A stretch of 64,000 nucleotides of DNA. Source: Blasia pusilla (Eukaryota; Marchantiophyta; Marchantiopsida; Blasiales). The translations under genes were made by a program, and so were the position numbers. Within the stretch, counting starts at the first letter, position 1. The number at the start of each line of letters is the position of its first letter. The stretch lies in the NCBI GenBank assembly GCA_050084515.1, contig CM114273.1:29760001-29824000 (forward strand), written 5' to 3'. Below are positions 1 to 11,525 of this stretch, in pieces. The notes beneath the pieces are model-generated. The model was not told where the DNA came from, ran no database searches, and worked only from the letters and a program-made list of their open reading frames with translations.

Positions 1-385
1 GGATTGCCAAACTTCTCTAATGTAACATAAGTCTATCCAACATGACAATTTTGAAAGTGATTTGGCTTCCACTTTCCAAAATTGTAAATATTTAAGTCTA
101 TGCATAATGATTTTTGGACAACATCGCAACATAGTGTGAATCTCTTTTTTTCTCAATGATTGCTCCAAATACCATTACTCCACTCGCCCAAAACTAAATG
201 AGAAATATTCTCAATTTTTAAAAAATGAATGGAGAAACAATATGTGCACCCCATCCTTAAATTTTATTGGTATTGAATGAGAAGAATACATTTTCGTTTC
301 TCTTTTGTCATTGGAGGCAGATTGAGTTTTATTGCTATTGGGTAAAAAGTGGCTTCGAGGAGAAGTAAGAACTTACGAGGTTAAG

Positions 386-652
386 CAACCAATTGCAATC
401 CTCATCTATAAGGAAAATCAATCATCTATGGCAATTTACAATTTCAAGAATCCTACTCTTTACCATCGTACCAAAGGCTTTGACATTCAACACCATTTCA
501 TAAAGAAATGCAAAGAGGAGGACCAAGTGAAGCTAAAGTATTGTCGTATGGAACAAATAACAACAAGCAACTTGGAAAAAAACATTGGTTGGAGCAAAAC
601 AAAAATCTCTCAAAGCTTTGTAGGGCTCGTTTGTGGAGGAATGATAAGATGA
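386..652 (+). pseudogene. Ty1/copia RNase H C-terminal remnant
   Basis: The frame that opens at 332 encodes a stretch resembling the last part of copia-type RNase H. It contains DNQS-like (ENQSSMAIY), ARTKHIDIQYHF-like (HRTKGFDIQHHFIKK) and a following VKLKYC segment, in the normal family order. In intact elements this domain removes the RNA strand of the RNA:DNA hybrid during reverse transcription. No upstream RT or integrase could be recognised in this window and the frame closes soon after, so it is a short, decayed 3' fragment of a copia element. The family assignment rests on motif order and spacing only. Confidence 0.65.
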
Positions 653-660
653 GTTTCCCT

Positions 661-1879
661 TATCGTACAAGAGGAGTGTTAAAAGATATGTCATCTTAAG
701 ACTTGAAAAGATAATTACATTACCTTGATTAGGGTCACTAAAATCTTATAATATGGGATGTCCTTCCCTTAGAACTAATTTTCCTTTCATTGTTGAGTTG
801 TGCAAGGCCAGAGGTTACCCAAAAAGAATCTCATCAATCATGTCATGACTCTTCGATAATGTGTTTTTTTACTAGTTTAGCACTTTTGGCTAAGGGTAGT
901 TTTTTCCTCTCTAATGTTCCATCATAGTTGTTTGATCATTACATTTCTAGCGCATCGATGAGGTAGTGAGCTATTAGGGTGTTTGTTTATATCTTTGTCA
1001 TGAGTAGTTGGACGTGGTTGGTGTTAATGCTATTGCTAGCCCTTAAAGAGATCCCAAAATTGCTATTTTGGCATCAAAGAGTTCAAACTATTCTCCTCCT
1101 TACTAGCCCTTAAAGAGATCCCAAAATTGAGTCTTGCAAGTGAAAATATTGGATTGAGTATTGAAGACCCAATCTCTTGCCTCTTTTGTAGCCAAGTTTG
1201 TGAAGTCGCCAAGCGCTAATAAGTTCAGAGTCTCCCTGAAAAGTCTCTTATCTAATCCTTGACAAATATCCCCTAATTACTCCCCTAAATCATAATGCAT
1301 TGGTTGATTCCTCAAGGTGAGTTCTGAATGGTTTCTTAGCTCAAGCCAAAAATATTGTCCAAATAGAAAATATGGTTAATCCCTTGTTCCAAGGCTCGAG
1401 CGGGTAGGAAGAGAGACGGCCTATAAGTACTTATGGGGATACCCTTTCCCAACAAACATCCTAAGTTTTTGGTTTTGGCTCACACGTGAATTAAGGGAGG
1501 AACAAGAAAGCGAAAGATATGGGTCCCAATGGACAAGTCCTTCAATAAGACATAAACATGTCCGCTCACACCGACTTTGTCCAATTGCAACCTTTTTCAT
1601 GGATTCCCGCTATTGTGAGCGTCATAAACTAAATTAAGCAAGATTATCAAGGTTGTGGTATTTGAAAGATTTTTTTTTCTTTTTTTTTCAATTGACATAT
1701 TAACTTAGTAAATGATCATTAGGCAACCTCTATGTGTAGATCATCCTTTTTGAAAATTTTGAGGGAATCTATTTGTTCTCTCCCTAAGGTTATTTGATAC
1801 AAGGAGAGTGCTCTTAATAGTCATTTTTATCATATTGAGCCTAAAAAAGTACTTATCCTATAAGGGTTTGCTAAGGAGG
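661..1879. other. AT-rich stretch without recognised gene
   Basis: No coding region of a known family was recognised. The only structure seen is a 26-bp direct duplication at 1037-1062 and 1104-1129. Two short poly-T tracts occur near 1670-1690. It is probably decayed transposon sequence, perhaps the 3' flank of the copia remnant. Confidence 0.4.
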
Positions 1880-2068
1880 TGTCACGTCTTTTATGGTGGA
1901 TCATCAATGATCAATAGGTTGCCTTTGGGGAGGTAACAGGATATCCTTCAGAGGTTGAGGATGACCCACTAAGGACTAGGATAACTTGAGAGCGCATTTT
2001 TCGCTTTTGTTTTTGTTCATTTGGAGCCATATTGAAAAACTTACTATTTCACATAAATTCTTCTGAAG
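1880..2068 (+). repeat. LTR-A 5' fragment
   Basis: The segment begins with the LTR-A terminus TGTCACGTCTTTTA and follows the first part of that LTR up to the ACTTACTATTT segment, then homology stops. The full-length relatives are at 3228-3868, 58114-58746 and 60898-61627. Here only about the first 190 bp remain, so no target duplication can be tested. Confidence 0.65.
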
Positions 2069-2099
2069 AGCACAATTTACTTTGACCCCCCTCCTTTAT

Positions 2100-2662
2100 T
2101 GTGGGTCAAGAACCAAGAGATAATTTACGAGCATAATCACGATCTAGCCACGGATGGGAGTCAAGATGGTTCCTCACTCAAAACCCCCCGATATCTCATT
2201 CCACTATGTGTAACTCTCATACCATTGCTCGAACTACCATATTCTTCTAAACCTTGGAAGAACATTGTGATGACAACCTTGCCTCATACGTTCAAGCACT
2301 CAGACTTACCAAGAGTCTCCCACACTCCTCACTACCTTACATACACCAATGATAATCCCTTGTTCATAGACACACTTGACGTCATGCACATTCAACACTC
2401 AAGCTCACCCAAAGCATGCGAAACTAGCTCACCTAGGCTAGTGCAACTCTCCCAGGTCATACACACGACCCTAGTTGGCCAACCGCCCTCTAACCACAAA
2501 CACACTAAACATGTAAGGAATGTACACTTAATACCATCATTACAACCATCTAGCCTATGCTCTAACCGATACCCAATACAACCCCCTCAATGACAAAAGA
2601 CATGTGCGGGAAAAAGAACATGAATGGGTAATCTGAACACGCATGCCATCACTCTATTACAC
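2100..2662 (-). repeat. Gypsy leader/gag-proximal segment, copy a
   Basis: This stretch is clearly similar to 31040-31540, which on the minus strand lies just upstream of the gag-like region of the methyltransferase-bearing gypsy copy 2. On the minus strand it directly follows an LTR-A end (2663-2785), the position expected for a 5' leader after a 5' LTR. The similarity ends at the LTR boundary in both places. The rest of the element that should follow on the left is missing. A 164-codon frame on + (2099-2593) is treated as a chance shadow. Confidence 0.55.
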
Positions 2663-2785
2663 GGTGTCGTGCGCATACACATCTTTGTCACCAAACACAC
2701 ACACACAAACACGTACAATCCCATGCTAACTCATGACACCCAAACAACAAAACAAGAAGTACCAAAATATCTCCAATCGCCCCCC
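2663..2785 (-). repeat. LTR-A 3' terminal fragment
   Basis: About 120 bp match the last part of LTR-A on the minus strand, including the CA-rich (in + view) tract and the terminal TGTCGTGCGCATAC (in + view). It sits between the end of a gypsy pol (PHD finger, to the right) and a gypsy leader (to the left). That is the order expected in a tandem element pair sharing an LTR, and it suggests that LTR-A belongs to this gypsy family. Confidence 0.6.
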
Positions 2786-5328
2786 TAGCTAGTGGTTAGT
2801 CCCTCTAACTCCACATAGCCATCTATCCCTACCTACCATGACATACATCTCTCGGATGCCAAGAGCAAAAAGGAAAAAAGGCAGGGTGCTCATGTGGCCC
2901 CATCATTAGTCGCCTTCTTGTCATCCATGTCATAGACACAAGTCGGAATCTAGCACTACCTACTCTATGTACATGTGAGATACATCCATTATCCCTGAGG
3001 AACCCTAGTGAGAGGTGGCGTCAAACATGCCATATGCCACCCTCTCGAACACCCATCACAGACTAGCATAGTGGCTGCACCACGGGAGAAACCACAAAAC
3101 ATACGTCGCAAGCCTGCAGGAACTACTGCTAAGCTCGGATCAACTGTACCGTCAATGTTATGAAGGTGACATGGCACACAGTTGCGCACATGGTCCTTCC
3201 AAACCATACCATCGCATCCCTCCAATATGTCGTGCGCATACACATCGCTACACAACATACATCGCTGTCACCGAACACACACACAAACACGCATGATCTC
3301 ATGCTAACTCATGGCATCCAAACAACGAGACAAGAAGTACCAAAATATCTCCAATAACGTAAGATCCAATCTCTCTCTCCACCATCTCACACCATAGCTC
3401 TCAAAGGTGTGCACTCTCTCTCATGTCAAACCAAACCCACTCTCCTAATGAGAGGCTTGGGTTACACTCACAAGGCAAGGTACCATAGCTCCGCCGCCTC
3501 ATGCCAAGAGGTTCAACAAAGAGAGAATGAGCTCTCAAGCTCTCTCTCCTTGAGGTATACCCCTCCCCTCTCCCAAGCTCTCTCCATGGTAACCTATTCT
3601 CCCAAGTCACCTCCTTGGCTCTTGACCTGATGTAGGAGGTCAAGGGCCACTTACCAAAAATAGTAAGTCGATCATATACTCAAAATGGTACTTACCTAAA
3701 ATAATAAGTTCCTCAATATGGCTCCAAATGAGCCGAAACGAAGGGGAAACCTGCTATCTCATGTTTCCAAGGGCCTCAACAGGTCACCCTCAACCTATTG
3801 GGCGTGTCCTCCACTACTCATGAAGGCGCTCTATTAGATCCCACCGATCTATCCTAAAAGTCGTGACAAATAAGAGAACACTAGATGGCAAAATCTCACA
3901 CACTCTCAAGATGGTGCGCCCTGTAGTCACATCCAACGTTGTGGGTGCCATCTCTTACAAATAGATATAGTCGTCCCGATGAAACCTTCAGATAGTAGGT
4001 CGATAACCACCTCCCAAATAGTTGCATACCTCAACGTATCCCGATGTTGCGCAATCGCCAAGTTGTCAAACGCCATGGGCATCACTCTACGGAACAACTC
4101 AACCCTCTGAGAACATGCTCGCATCCATACATCAAGTTCATGAAGGTTCAACACCTCACCAACATCTCTATGAATGACCGTAAGTAAATCTGGGTCTCGG
4201 CCATAAAGTAGCAAGTACGGTGAGAAAGAAAATAAGGATGCTGGGGCCAAGGCAACTGGAGGTCCCAATCCCCCAGGTGATCTCTCTACAAGCAATACTT
4301 GCGCAATCCTCTCTTGGCCGTTTGCTCAACCCTCTCCGCTAGTCCATCCACCTCAAGATGATCTCGCGAAGTGGTGCGGTGGTCGATCAACGCCTCATCA
4401 CATAAGGCCTCAAACTCCCCGCAAAACTCTATACCTTGGTCTGTCAACACCTCAGCTGGTGATCCATAATGACTCAACACTGGGTCTAGGAAGACATACG
4501 CTACTCCCTCACTTGCTTTGTCAGGAAATGCAACCAATTCTATCCACTTTGAGAATTGCTCGACCATCACCAATACATAACGACTATGGCGCTCCATCGA
4601 AGGCAAAGGTCTTGAAAATTCCAAGCTCCATCTACAACCTAAATCCATGATTAGAAGAAGATGCAAATGTGAAGTCAGAGCATTGAACGATGCCTGGACC
4701 CGATCACAAACCATGCACCTAGCAACAAACTGTTGAACATCAATATGCTTGCTTGCCACTAATATTATATCTGCAGCAAGTTGTATGTCCTCTTCACTCC
4801 AAAATGACCCAACTCCTCATGGGCATGATGCACCAAACGTGCTCTCTATGAAGGATGAGGCACTACATGCACTCTACCATCCTTCCACCCTCGCAAAACA
4901 TGTGTCCCCTCCCACCAGAACCGTATGGCTCGCTGTAGGATCCGATCCCGCTCTCTAGCACCTATTGTGCTTGCAACACAGCCAGTACGCAAGTACTCCA
5001 AGACCACTCCATTGTCATGAATGTCCTGGCCACCTGTCGTCTCCTCACCGACTTCTAGATCTAAGGACTCACCATTGAAGTCTCAGCCATCTAGCTCTCC
5101 ATAGACAACAAGCCAATTAGGCCAACACGTGCCATTGTGGCACTAACTCCTCATCGCTCTTACCATACCAACGAGCTTCAGTCGCATCTTGCTGACTCGG
5201 GCATGAATTGCGGCTCTAACCATCTGCATCATGGTTGAGCGTCCCATGTCTATGCACCACCTAAAAGTCATACTCCTACAACAAAAGAGCCCACCTCGCA
5301 AGCTTTCCAGTAAGCTTGTCTGACTCAC
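2786..5328 (-). pseudogene. Ty3/gypsy pol 3' half: RNase H end, integrase, PHD finger
   Basis: Read right to left, the segment first shows the end of RNase H (LTGKLARWALLL near 5300, then a DADG..SRN motif near 5220). A zinc-binding region follows (ARCMVCD, about 4710), then the integrase core (SKWIELVAFPDK, LTDQGIEF, RTTSRDH and GLAERV, about 4570-4310) and the integrase C-terminal part (FDNLAIAQHRDTLRYAT, about 4070). It ends in a PHD finger (MLVCDGCSRGWHMACLTPPL, about 3070-3000). Integrase inserts the cDNA copy; PHD fingers usually bind histone H3 tails. A 641-bp solo LTR splits the coding region at 3228-3868; removing it in thought rejoins the reading frame (VLLLEG). Several stops and frameshifts are present, so it is dead. 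It is cut off at 5326 by the CACTA-like end. Confidence 0.85.
3228..3868 (-). mobile_element. Solo LTR-A inside gypsy integrase/PHD coding region
   Basis: The element ends are TGTCGTGCGC at the left and CGTGACA at the right (in + view), giving TG...CA termini. The 4 bp AATA flank it exactly on both sides (3224-3227 and 3869-3872), which is the expected integration scar. It lies within the integrase-PHD coding sequence of an older gypsy element and has no internal region, so it is a solo LTR left by LTR-LTR recombination. CT/GA-rich tracts occur in its centre. Confidence 0.9.
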
Positions 5329-6059
5329 TAGTACAAAACCCCCCCTCTAGATGACTTAAAAAATTACTAGATGTTACTCAAACCGGGCATATGTAACTAA
5401 GTAATTACTTAACCAGACTCTAGTAATAAAAATTACTCCTAGTCGTATAAGTTGTTACTGAAACCGAGGGGAGTCATATCTCAGTCTCATTTTTGTTACT
5501 CAACATAGTCACTAAATATGACTTCACCTAGTCACTCTTTATGACTAGGTTAAGTCATAAAAATGACTGGACGAGTTATAAAGAATGACTCCTCTAGTCA
5601 TAAAGGGTGATTGGATGAGTCATTAAGAGTGACTTCTCAGAGATATAAATCATGCGTCAAAAAGAAAAAAAACTTAGAGTCATTAAAATGACTTGTCCAT
5701 GTCATTTACAATCCTATTCACTAACAAACAATATCCAAATAACAACTATACCAATCATTATGTCCTACAGGCTTGGTTTATTCCTGACATAAATATGTAC
5801 ATGAAATTGGCATTTTAGTCCATTTTGTATCCATGAATACAAAATACTCCTTCCTACCTATCCTCCCTACACCTATCACTACTTCTCTTACATCCATGCA
5901 ATGGAGATGCCATTTTTTATCTGTTGTACAGTCTTAATGCTACGAGCATCGTGTGAAAACATGCAAGCACATTACTCATGTACCAACCCACCAATGTTGT
6001 AGCATCTGATCAGATCAGTTTTTCACACAAAAAATCCTTATCTATTGAAAGATAGAGCT

Positions 6060-6505
6060 ACCAAATATTTCTTACATCCAATTGTGGACATAAGTCCAAA
6101 TCTACAAAGTGTATCCATACATCCTGGAATGGACTATTAAATTACGTCAGAAGAATGCGTAGTGAATTATAGTGAATGATGCTCATCAATGGAAGAATAC
6201 AAAATCTACTTCTGAGTTCCTCTACATTTGAGTACAAACTCTCCCTCTGATATTCTCAAAATTGAGACATCAAAATCCAAGTACATCTCAATTATCACAC
6301 TCAAAACTGAAACACAAACAATCGAGTTCTTCTATTATGAGTAGAAAAGTTATAAGTACATGGAGATGGCCAACTCATGAGGGATGTCAAAGGGAAGGTT
6401 CACAAAAACAATTCTATTCACAAAGAGAGTTCCCCTACTTCTGAGAAGGCATAACAAGATGAGATGGCCATAACACTACACTTTCAATGACATCTCCAAT
6501 ATAAA
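6060..6505 (-). repeat. Dispersed repeat R1, inverted copy
   Basis: About 440 bp here are the reverse complement of 15310-15750, with roughly nine bases in ten alike by eye. Shared landmarks include the segment around the Ile-rich ...TCTCAATTTTGAGAATATC... (in the other copy) and the tract ending in ACACTACACTTTCAATG. No coding content was recognised. It lies inside the CACTA-like element, while the other copy lies outside it. Confidence 0.75.
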
Positions 6506-8394
6506 TATGCGGTGGATTGTTAGCCATATTTGGAAATGGCAACACATATTTTTTCTTGTAGACCTATCTCAAATGGAGAAAAAAAAGGCCTATCTAGAAT
6601 GTCACGTCCATGGAAAGTTGAACAAGCATCATGCAAGCTGCCATAACCTACAACCACAGAGGGGTTCTCACGTGACATCAACTGCTACAATGGATGAACA
6701 ACACATTTCAACACCAGTTTGGGAGCCTCTCGGGTCCTGATCCCGAGTGTCGCTCTTCTCACCACCGTTGGCTTTTGTAGAAGATCCAAATCATCCTACT
6801 CCATTTGTCCACCACTCCCCATAATCCTGCATTTTCCTCATTTTCCTCTGAAAATACCGTGACCTCCAAATTGCATCTCTGCCATGTCCTACCTTGGCGT
6901 TTGCCTACAACGGCCGAGGCCTCATATGTGATCTCTACAATCAACAGGAAACCTTAACTACCATTTCAAATAGATCATGATTTTCAACAACTTCAAAGTA
7001 AAGTGCACAACATCACTCTAAACTCAGATACTTGAACTCAAAGGGTCACTTGCAAACACACTAGCATTAATCTCTTTTGTGCCTCCCTTTTTCTTTGGTC
7101 CAACTGGTGCAATGTCAACAACTGTATCTAGTCCTCTTACTCTATGAACACCCTTGGCAATCTATGGAAGAACCGGAGGCAAAGGCACAATAGTGACCAA
7201 CTCCGAATAGGATGCACTCTCCCTTGAAGGTGGTCCGGTGATTGGGTGAGGAGAGGATACAAGACTTCTCTCTCCATTCAAGTGAATATCCTAAATATTT
7301 ACTAGACTACAAAAGAGTAGTTCAAACTAATTATACAAAGAACCACTAAGTATTTGAATATACAAAGAAGTCAACATACGGATCATCCACCTCTCCCTCA
7401 AGTATCCACCTATGGATCTTTTTATGGATTAGTATATGGGATCGTTGATATTGAGGAGGGATTTTTTTGTATGGGAGATTCTTGTTATTGCATTTTTTAC
7501 GCACATGTCTATTAAGATATACAATAAGTTCCTACCAAAAAAACCCATGAATTTCTTATAGATTTCATACCTTAAGCCACGTCCAGTGAAAACGTAGCTT
7601 CCAAATTTGTGTACCTGCTCACTATATGCTCTAACTCCTTTAAAGCTCTACCAGCCACCAACGATTGTCAAAATTGACCGCTCTCTTTCCCAAAAGGCTT
7701 GTCGTACGGTATGATAACTGAACTTGTTTGTGTGATATCAAAACTTGGAGTGAGACCCCTCCAAGTTCTAACACTTGAATCTCTGCACCCACACTTTACG
7801 GTCATCACTCACACTTTATGAGAGTGACTCCCTTCTCTAATATGGTATCATCTTCACTTCTCTGTCTACACCTGGATATTCTCACAAGGCTATGAAAGCT
7901 ATTACTTAATGAGTTACCTCTCTCTAGCAGCGTAAGTTATCCCAATCTTTAACATGCACACAACGGCACGGGGTCAAGGTTGCAAAGTCATGACAGGAAT
8001 TGGATCCAACACCCAAAACGCAAAAGTGGAAGGTCCAATCATGAGCTGAAAAATCTGCACCGAATCCCCAAGGTTCACAACAACATCGAAAACATTGCAA
8101 GAATGAAAGAAAGAGACACCATTGTTTGCCATTGTGTGACTTTGGGTTCCAATCAAAGATTTGACTTAATTCTTTTCTTGTCTAGAGCTTTCGGGAATTT
8201 ACAATAGTAGTCTAGGGACCCGAAGTTTCATTTTCTTGATCACGCGATGCAAGTTCAGTCCTACGCAATAAATTTACTTTGCCTCAATTCCATGGAGAAC
8301 ATCAATTGAAATCTTAACACATCTCGAGGAAACCACTTTCTTGTATCACTCTGATACCATCGAGAGACAAGAAAGATGTGACATAAGTTACAAT

Positions 8395-8526
<132 letters not shown>

Positions 8527-8744
8527 GCTTGAGATCTAAGGTACGTAAGGCTACAACAGACATTACTTGATGACAACATTCCATGTCTCTCCTACGAGCT
8601 GTATATGTAGAATATTTACTTAACTACATGAGAGTAGTTGCAAATCTAAGTATAAAAACATAGATATGGATTATGAATAACATAGAAAAAAGAAGAAGAG
8701 TGTGAACATATAAAATTGATACCTTGTAGTAGAGAAGAAATCCA

Positions 8745-8746
<2 letters not shown>

Positions 8747-8787
<41 letters not shown>
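8747..8787. repeat. (GA)n microsatellite, about 20 units
   Basis: Pure AG/GA dinucleotide run of about 41 bp, 220 bp from the large CT run but of opposite strand composition. Confidence 0.97.
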
Positions 8788-8789
<2 letters not shown>

Positions 8790-9684
8790 GATTGGGTATG
8801 GCTTTCTGATTCAGATAGTTTAAACACTCGTTCCAAGTGCAGAAAGTGATGAAAGCTTCCAAAATGTAAAGTGTGCAGAGCGTCATGAATCCTGGCTTTG
8901 ATGAGTTGGGGAACACAAGGTGATCTTCCTTGGGTCCCTACAATAGCGTGGGATGAAAGAAAGACATACTTGGCAGGATTTCGCGGCCCGCGGGAATCCT
9001 TGAGCTCTTTGAATGATTAAGTGGGAGGTTCTACCCGAATCCAATCTAAATTGATTAGCAATAGGAATTTCAAAAGTGCAAATAATTTAACACATAGGCT
9101 CGGTGCAAATCGCTTAACTTTGGTAAGCTCACATATAGTATCCCATTGAGATATTTGTGGGCTGTACACTTGATTATTGACATCTGGAAGTTCTCATAAT
9201 CATAAATATTCTGACTCACGCTAAACTCTATGAACATGCGTGACAACTTTCAATCCACTTCTATCGTTATTTTTTATGTTCAAGACTTTAGGAGTCAAGC
9301 TCTCGACCAGTCGCTCGAATCAAATCGAGTTTTGGACACGAAATTGACTTCCAATGCTTATCTTGTGAACTTTGCAGATCTTGAGATTTCAATCATTATG
9401 GATTATGAGTTTCAATCGCTACGGAGTAATCGTTGAGATTCCTATCCCTATAGAGAAGAATTGCATGGAGAAAAAATATACCAAGGGTTTCAGAGTAGAA
9501 AGTTACCACTATCAACGTGTGTCAATTTGCTGCAACATTGTATAAGGAATAGGGGATAGTGAATTTTTGGTTTGATTGATCTTCACACTCTCCAAAATTT
9601 CATGTGCAGCGGATTCACAAACGTCCTGAAGCTGAAAAATTTGAGATTATTGGAAGAACCCATTCCTCAATAGCATCACTGCAC

Positions 9685-9686
<2 letters not shown>

Positions 9687-9770
<84 letters not shown>
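9687..9770. repeat. (GA)n microsatellite, about 42 units
   Basis: Pure GA dinucleotide run of about 84 bp. Any Arg-Glu reading frame across it is an artefact. Confidence 0.98.
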
Positions 9771-9772
<2 letters not shown>

Positions 9773-10560
9773 CCACTTGGAGAAAAAGACGGGAACTCAA
9801 AGATAGAAAGGGCTTGTCGCCAGGCGCTGACACTCAAGGCCTAAAATGCCTCTCTTCGGTAGTGCCGACATGGACGTGCTTACTACTTTATCTGCAAAAT
9901 TCTTGAAGCATGGTACTAGTCTGCGCCTTGCCTAGCAAATACGGCTACCTCGACTGAGAACGCTTCCACTCGATTCGCGCAAATGCTTCCTCTTACTACG
10001 CACCGACACTCCTTTAATTTGCCTTTCACACACAAAGCTCTCCACAATGTAATACAAACTCCTTACAGATTCTATGTCAAGTTGAACGACTTAAACTTTG
10101 TGCGCTCAAGTAGATGTACAATCATCATGAGCGGAGGGATTGGCACTGCATAGCTTGGGTGTTTTTCCTCGCCTTCAATGCGGCTTCTGTGCGCGGCTCC
10201 AAAGAAGCAAAACTTTGCAACTACAATCAGGTGATTCTAGAAGGACCAAAGGAACATAAAAATGAGAAAAAGGGAGAGTGAGTGCGGGAAAGAGAGAGAA
10301 TGGAGTGTACATGATTTACCGCCTTTGGACAACGGCGTGCTTGAACGATCTCGGAAGGGTTAATTAACGTGAACAACTTAAATAGGGTTAACCTCTTTTC
10401 CTAACATTTCCTTGTTAAGATCTTGGTTACACTATCTTCTCCTGCCTTAGTTTGTTTTGGTCATTTTTGCAACCCCTATTAGCACCCCTTTAGTCCCTCT
10501 CCCTTGAGATATAGTAACTTCTTAAGCGCTTTAAAGAGGACCTATCATTTTTCATAATTA
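9771..10560. other. Interior of CACTA-like element, no gene recognised
   Basis: No protein family was recognised in this stretch. A GA-rich patch lies near 10260-10305, and the AGTCAT-type subterminal motifs of the right element end begin near 10560. Confidence 0.4.
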
Positions 10561-10786
10561 CAAAGAAGTAGTTCATGAGCTATTAAGTGTAAAAAATTCT
10601 TCCCTCTATGAGTTTACTCTGTAAGTAATTGTGACTCCACGATAGTATGAGTAATTAATGAGTCACTTGATTGGTTGCAGAGTAACTATTAGTAGTTCTA
10701 ATGACTCTTAGTAACATGAGTCATAAACACATGGGTTTAAAATAGCCCATTTTCTACTAGAGGCGAGACTCGCGATAGAGCATTCC

Positions 10787-11170
10787 ATGGCTTCTCCTGG
10801 TGTTGTGTTGCTGGATAATCGAAGAGAAGTCTTCATGTTGGTAAGTCTAGGAGGTAGAGTTTTTAGTCCGCAACATGTCTTATTGGATTCGGGAGCCCAA
10901 ACCCTGATGTTGGGGAAAGCGGCATTCAGAGGGTTGGGCCTGACGAGGGCCCATATGGAGCATTGTCCATTCCAGATACAGACATCCTTGGGTGGAGCAA
11001 GTACCACACAGTATATCACCCGACATGAGGTCGTTGTGAGGATTCGCCCAGGACATCCTATAGATGAGTCTGTGATGCAATCCAAGGCGATAGTGATCGA
11101 TACAGAGTCCTGTGACGTCTTCGTTGGTGAAGTAGTCTTATACCCAATGGGATTTTCTCTGGATTACTAG
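10787..11170 (+). pseudogene. Ty3/gypsy retropepsin (copy 1)
   Basis: A 127-codon open frame encodes a retroviral-type aspartic protease. The catalytic motif LLDSGAQ lies at residues about 35-41. A hydrophobic GLGL segment follows, then VFVGEVVLYPMGF near the end, which fits the C-terminal strand region of this family. In an intact element it would cleave the Gag-Pol polyprotein. The frame starts 25 bp after the right end of the CACTA-like element. A C5-methyltransferase region and then reverse transcriptase follow on the same strand. The equivalent piece of copy 2 is at 28750-29100 on minus, where the active site reads DSRA instead of DSGA. The ATG is the first one in frame, but in the polyprotein translation would have entered from gag upstream. 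Confidence 0.75.
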
Positions 11171-11525
11171 GAGGAGAAAGCGTCCTACAGACCAATATGG
11201 TAGTTCGATGATGGACGACTTTGTTCATAACCCGTTTGATTTAAAGGTGGAGTGATCGAGCGATGACTTGGAGAGATGGCGACTTTACCAGTGCCATCAC
11301 TTGGCCTAGTGATTTGATTGAGGGACATGTCCATGCAGAGGACATTCTCGTTCATGATATTTCTATTGAGAAGAGTGTCATGGTAGCCACATCATTGTGT
11401 GGAGGAGAGGTGCCACTTTAGGGCTTCAACGTTGAGCCGTTGAGCATGTGTAGACCTCGCGGAGTGAGACGTTTGCACCAGAGGGTGATGGGTCAGAGGA
11501 ACCTGAGGTAGCCAAGAGTGCTACT

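Noticed and set aside
1030-1235. Possible LINE zinc-binding (zf-RVT) remnant
   Set aside because: Only ISCLFCSQVCEV suggests it; no RT or other LINE part is nearby.
2099-2593. 164-codon open frame on +
   Set aside because: It lies antisense in a gypsy leader segment, does not match any family, and its ATG is not certain.
8349-8359. CTCTGATACCA, the complement of a tRNA-iMet primer-binding site
   Set aside because: The match to TGGTATCAGAG is exact, but no LTR end with TG...CA could be placed next to it, so no element was called.
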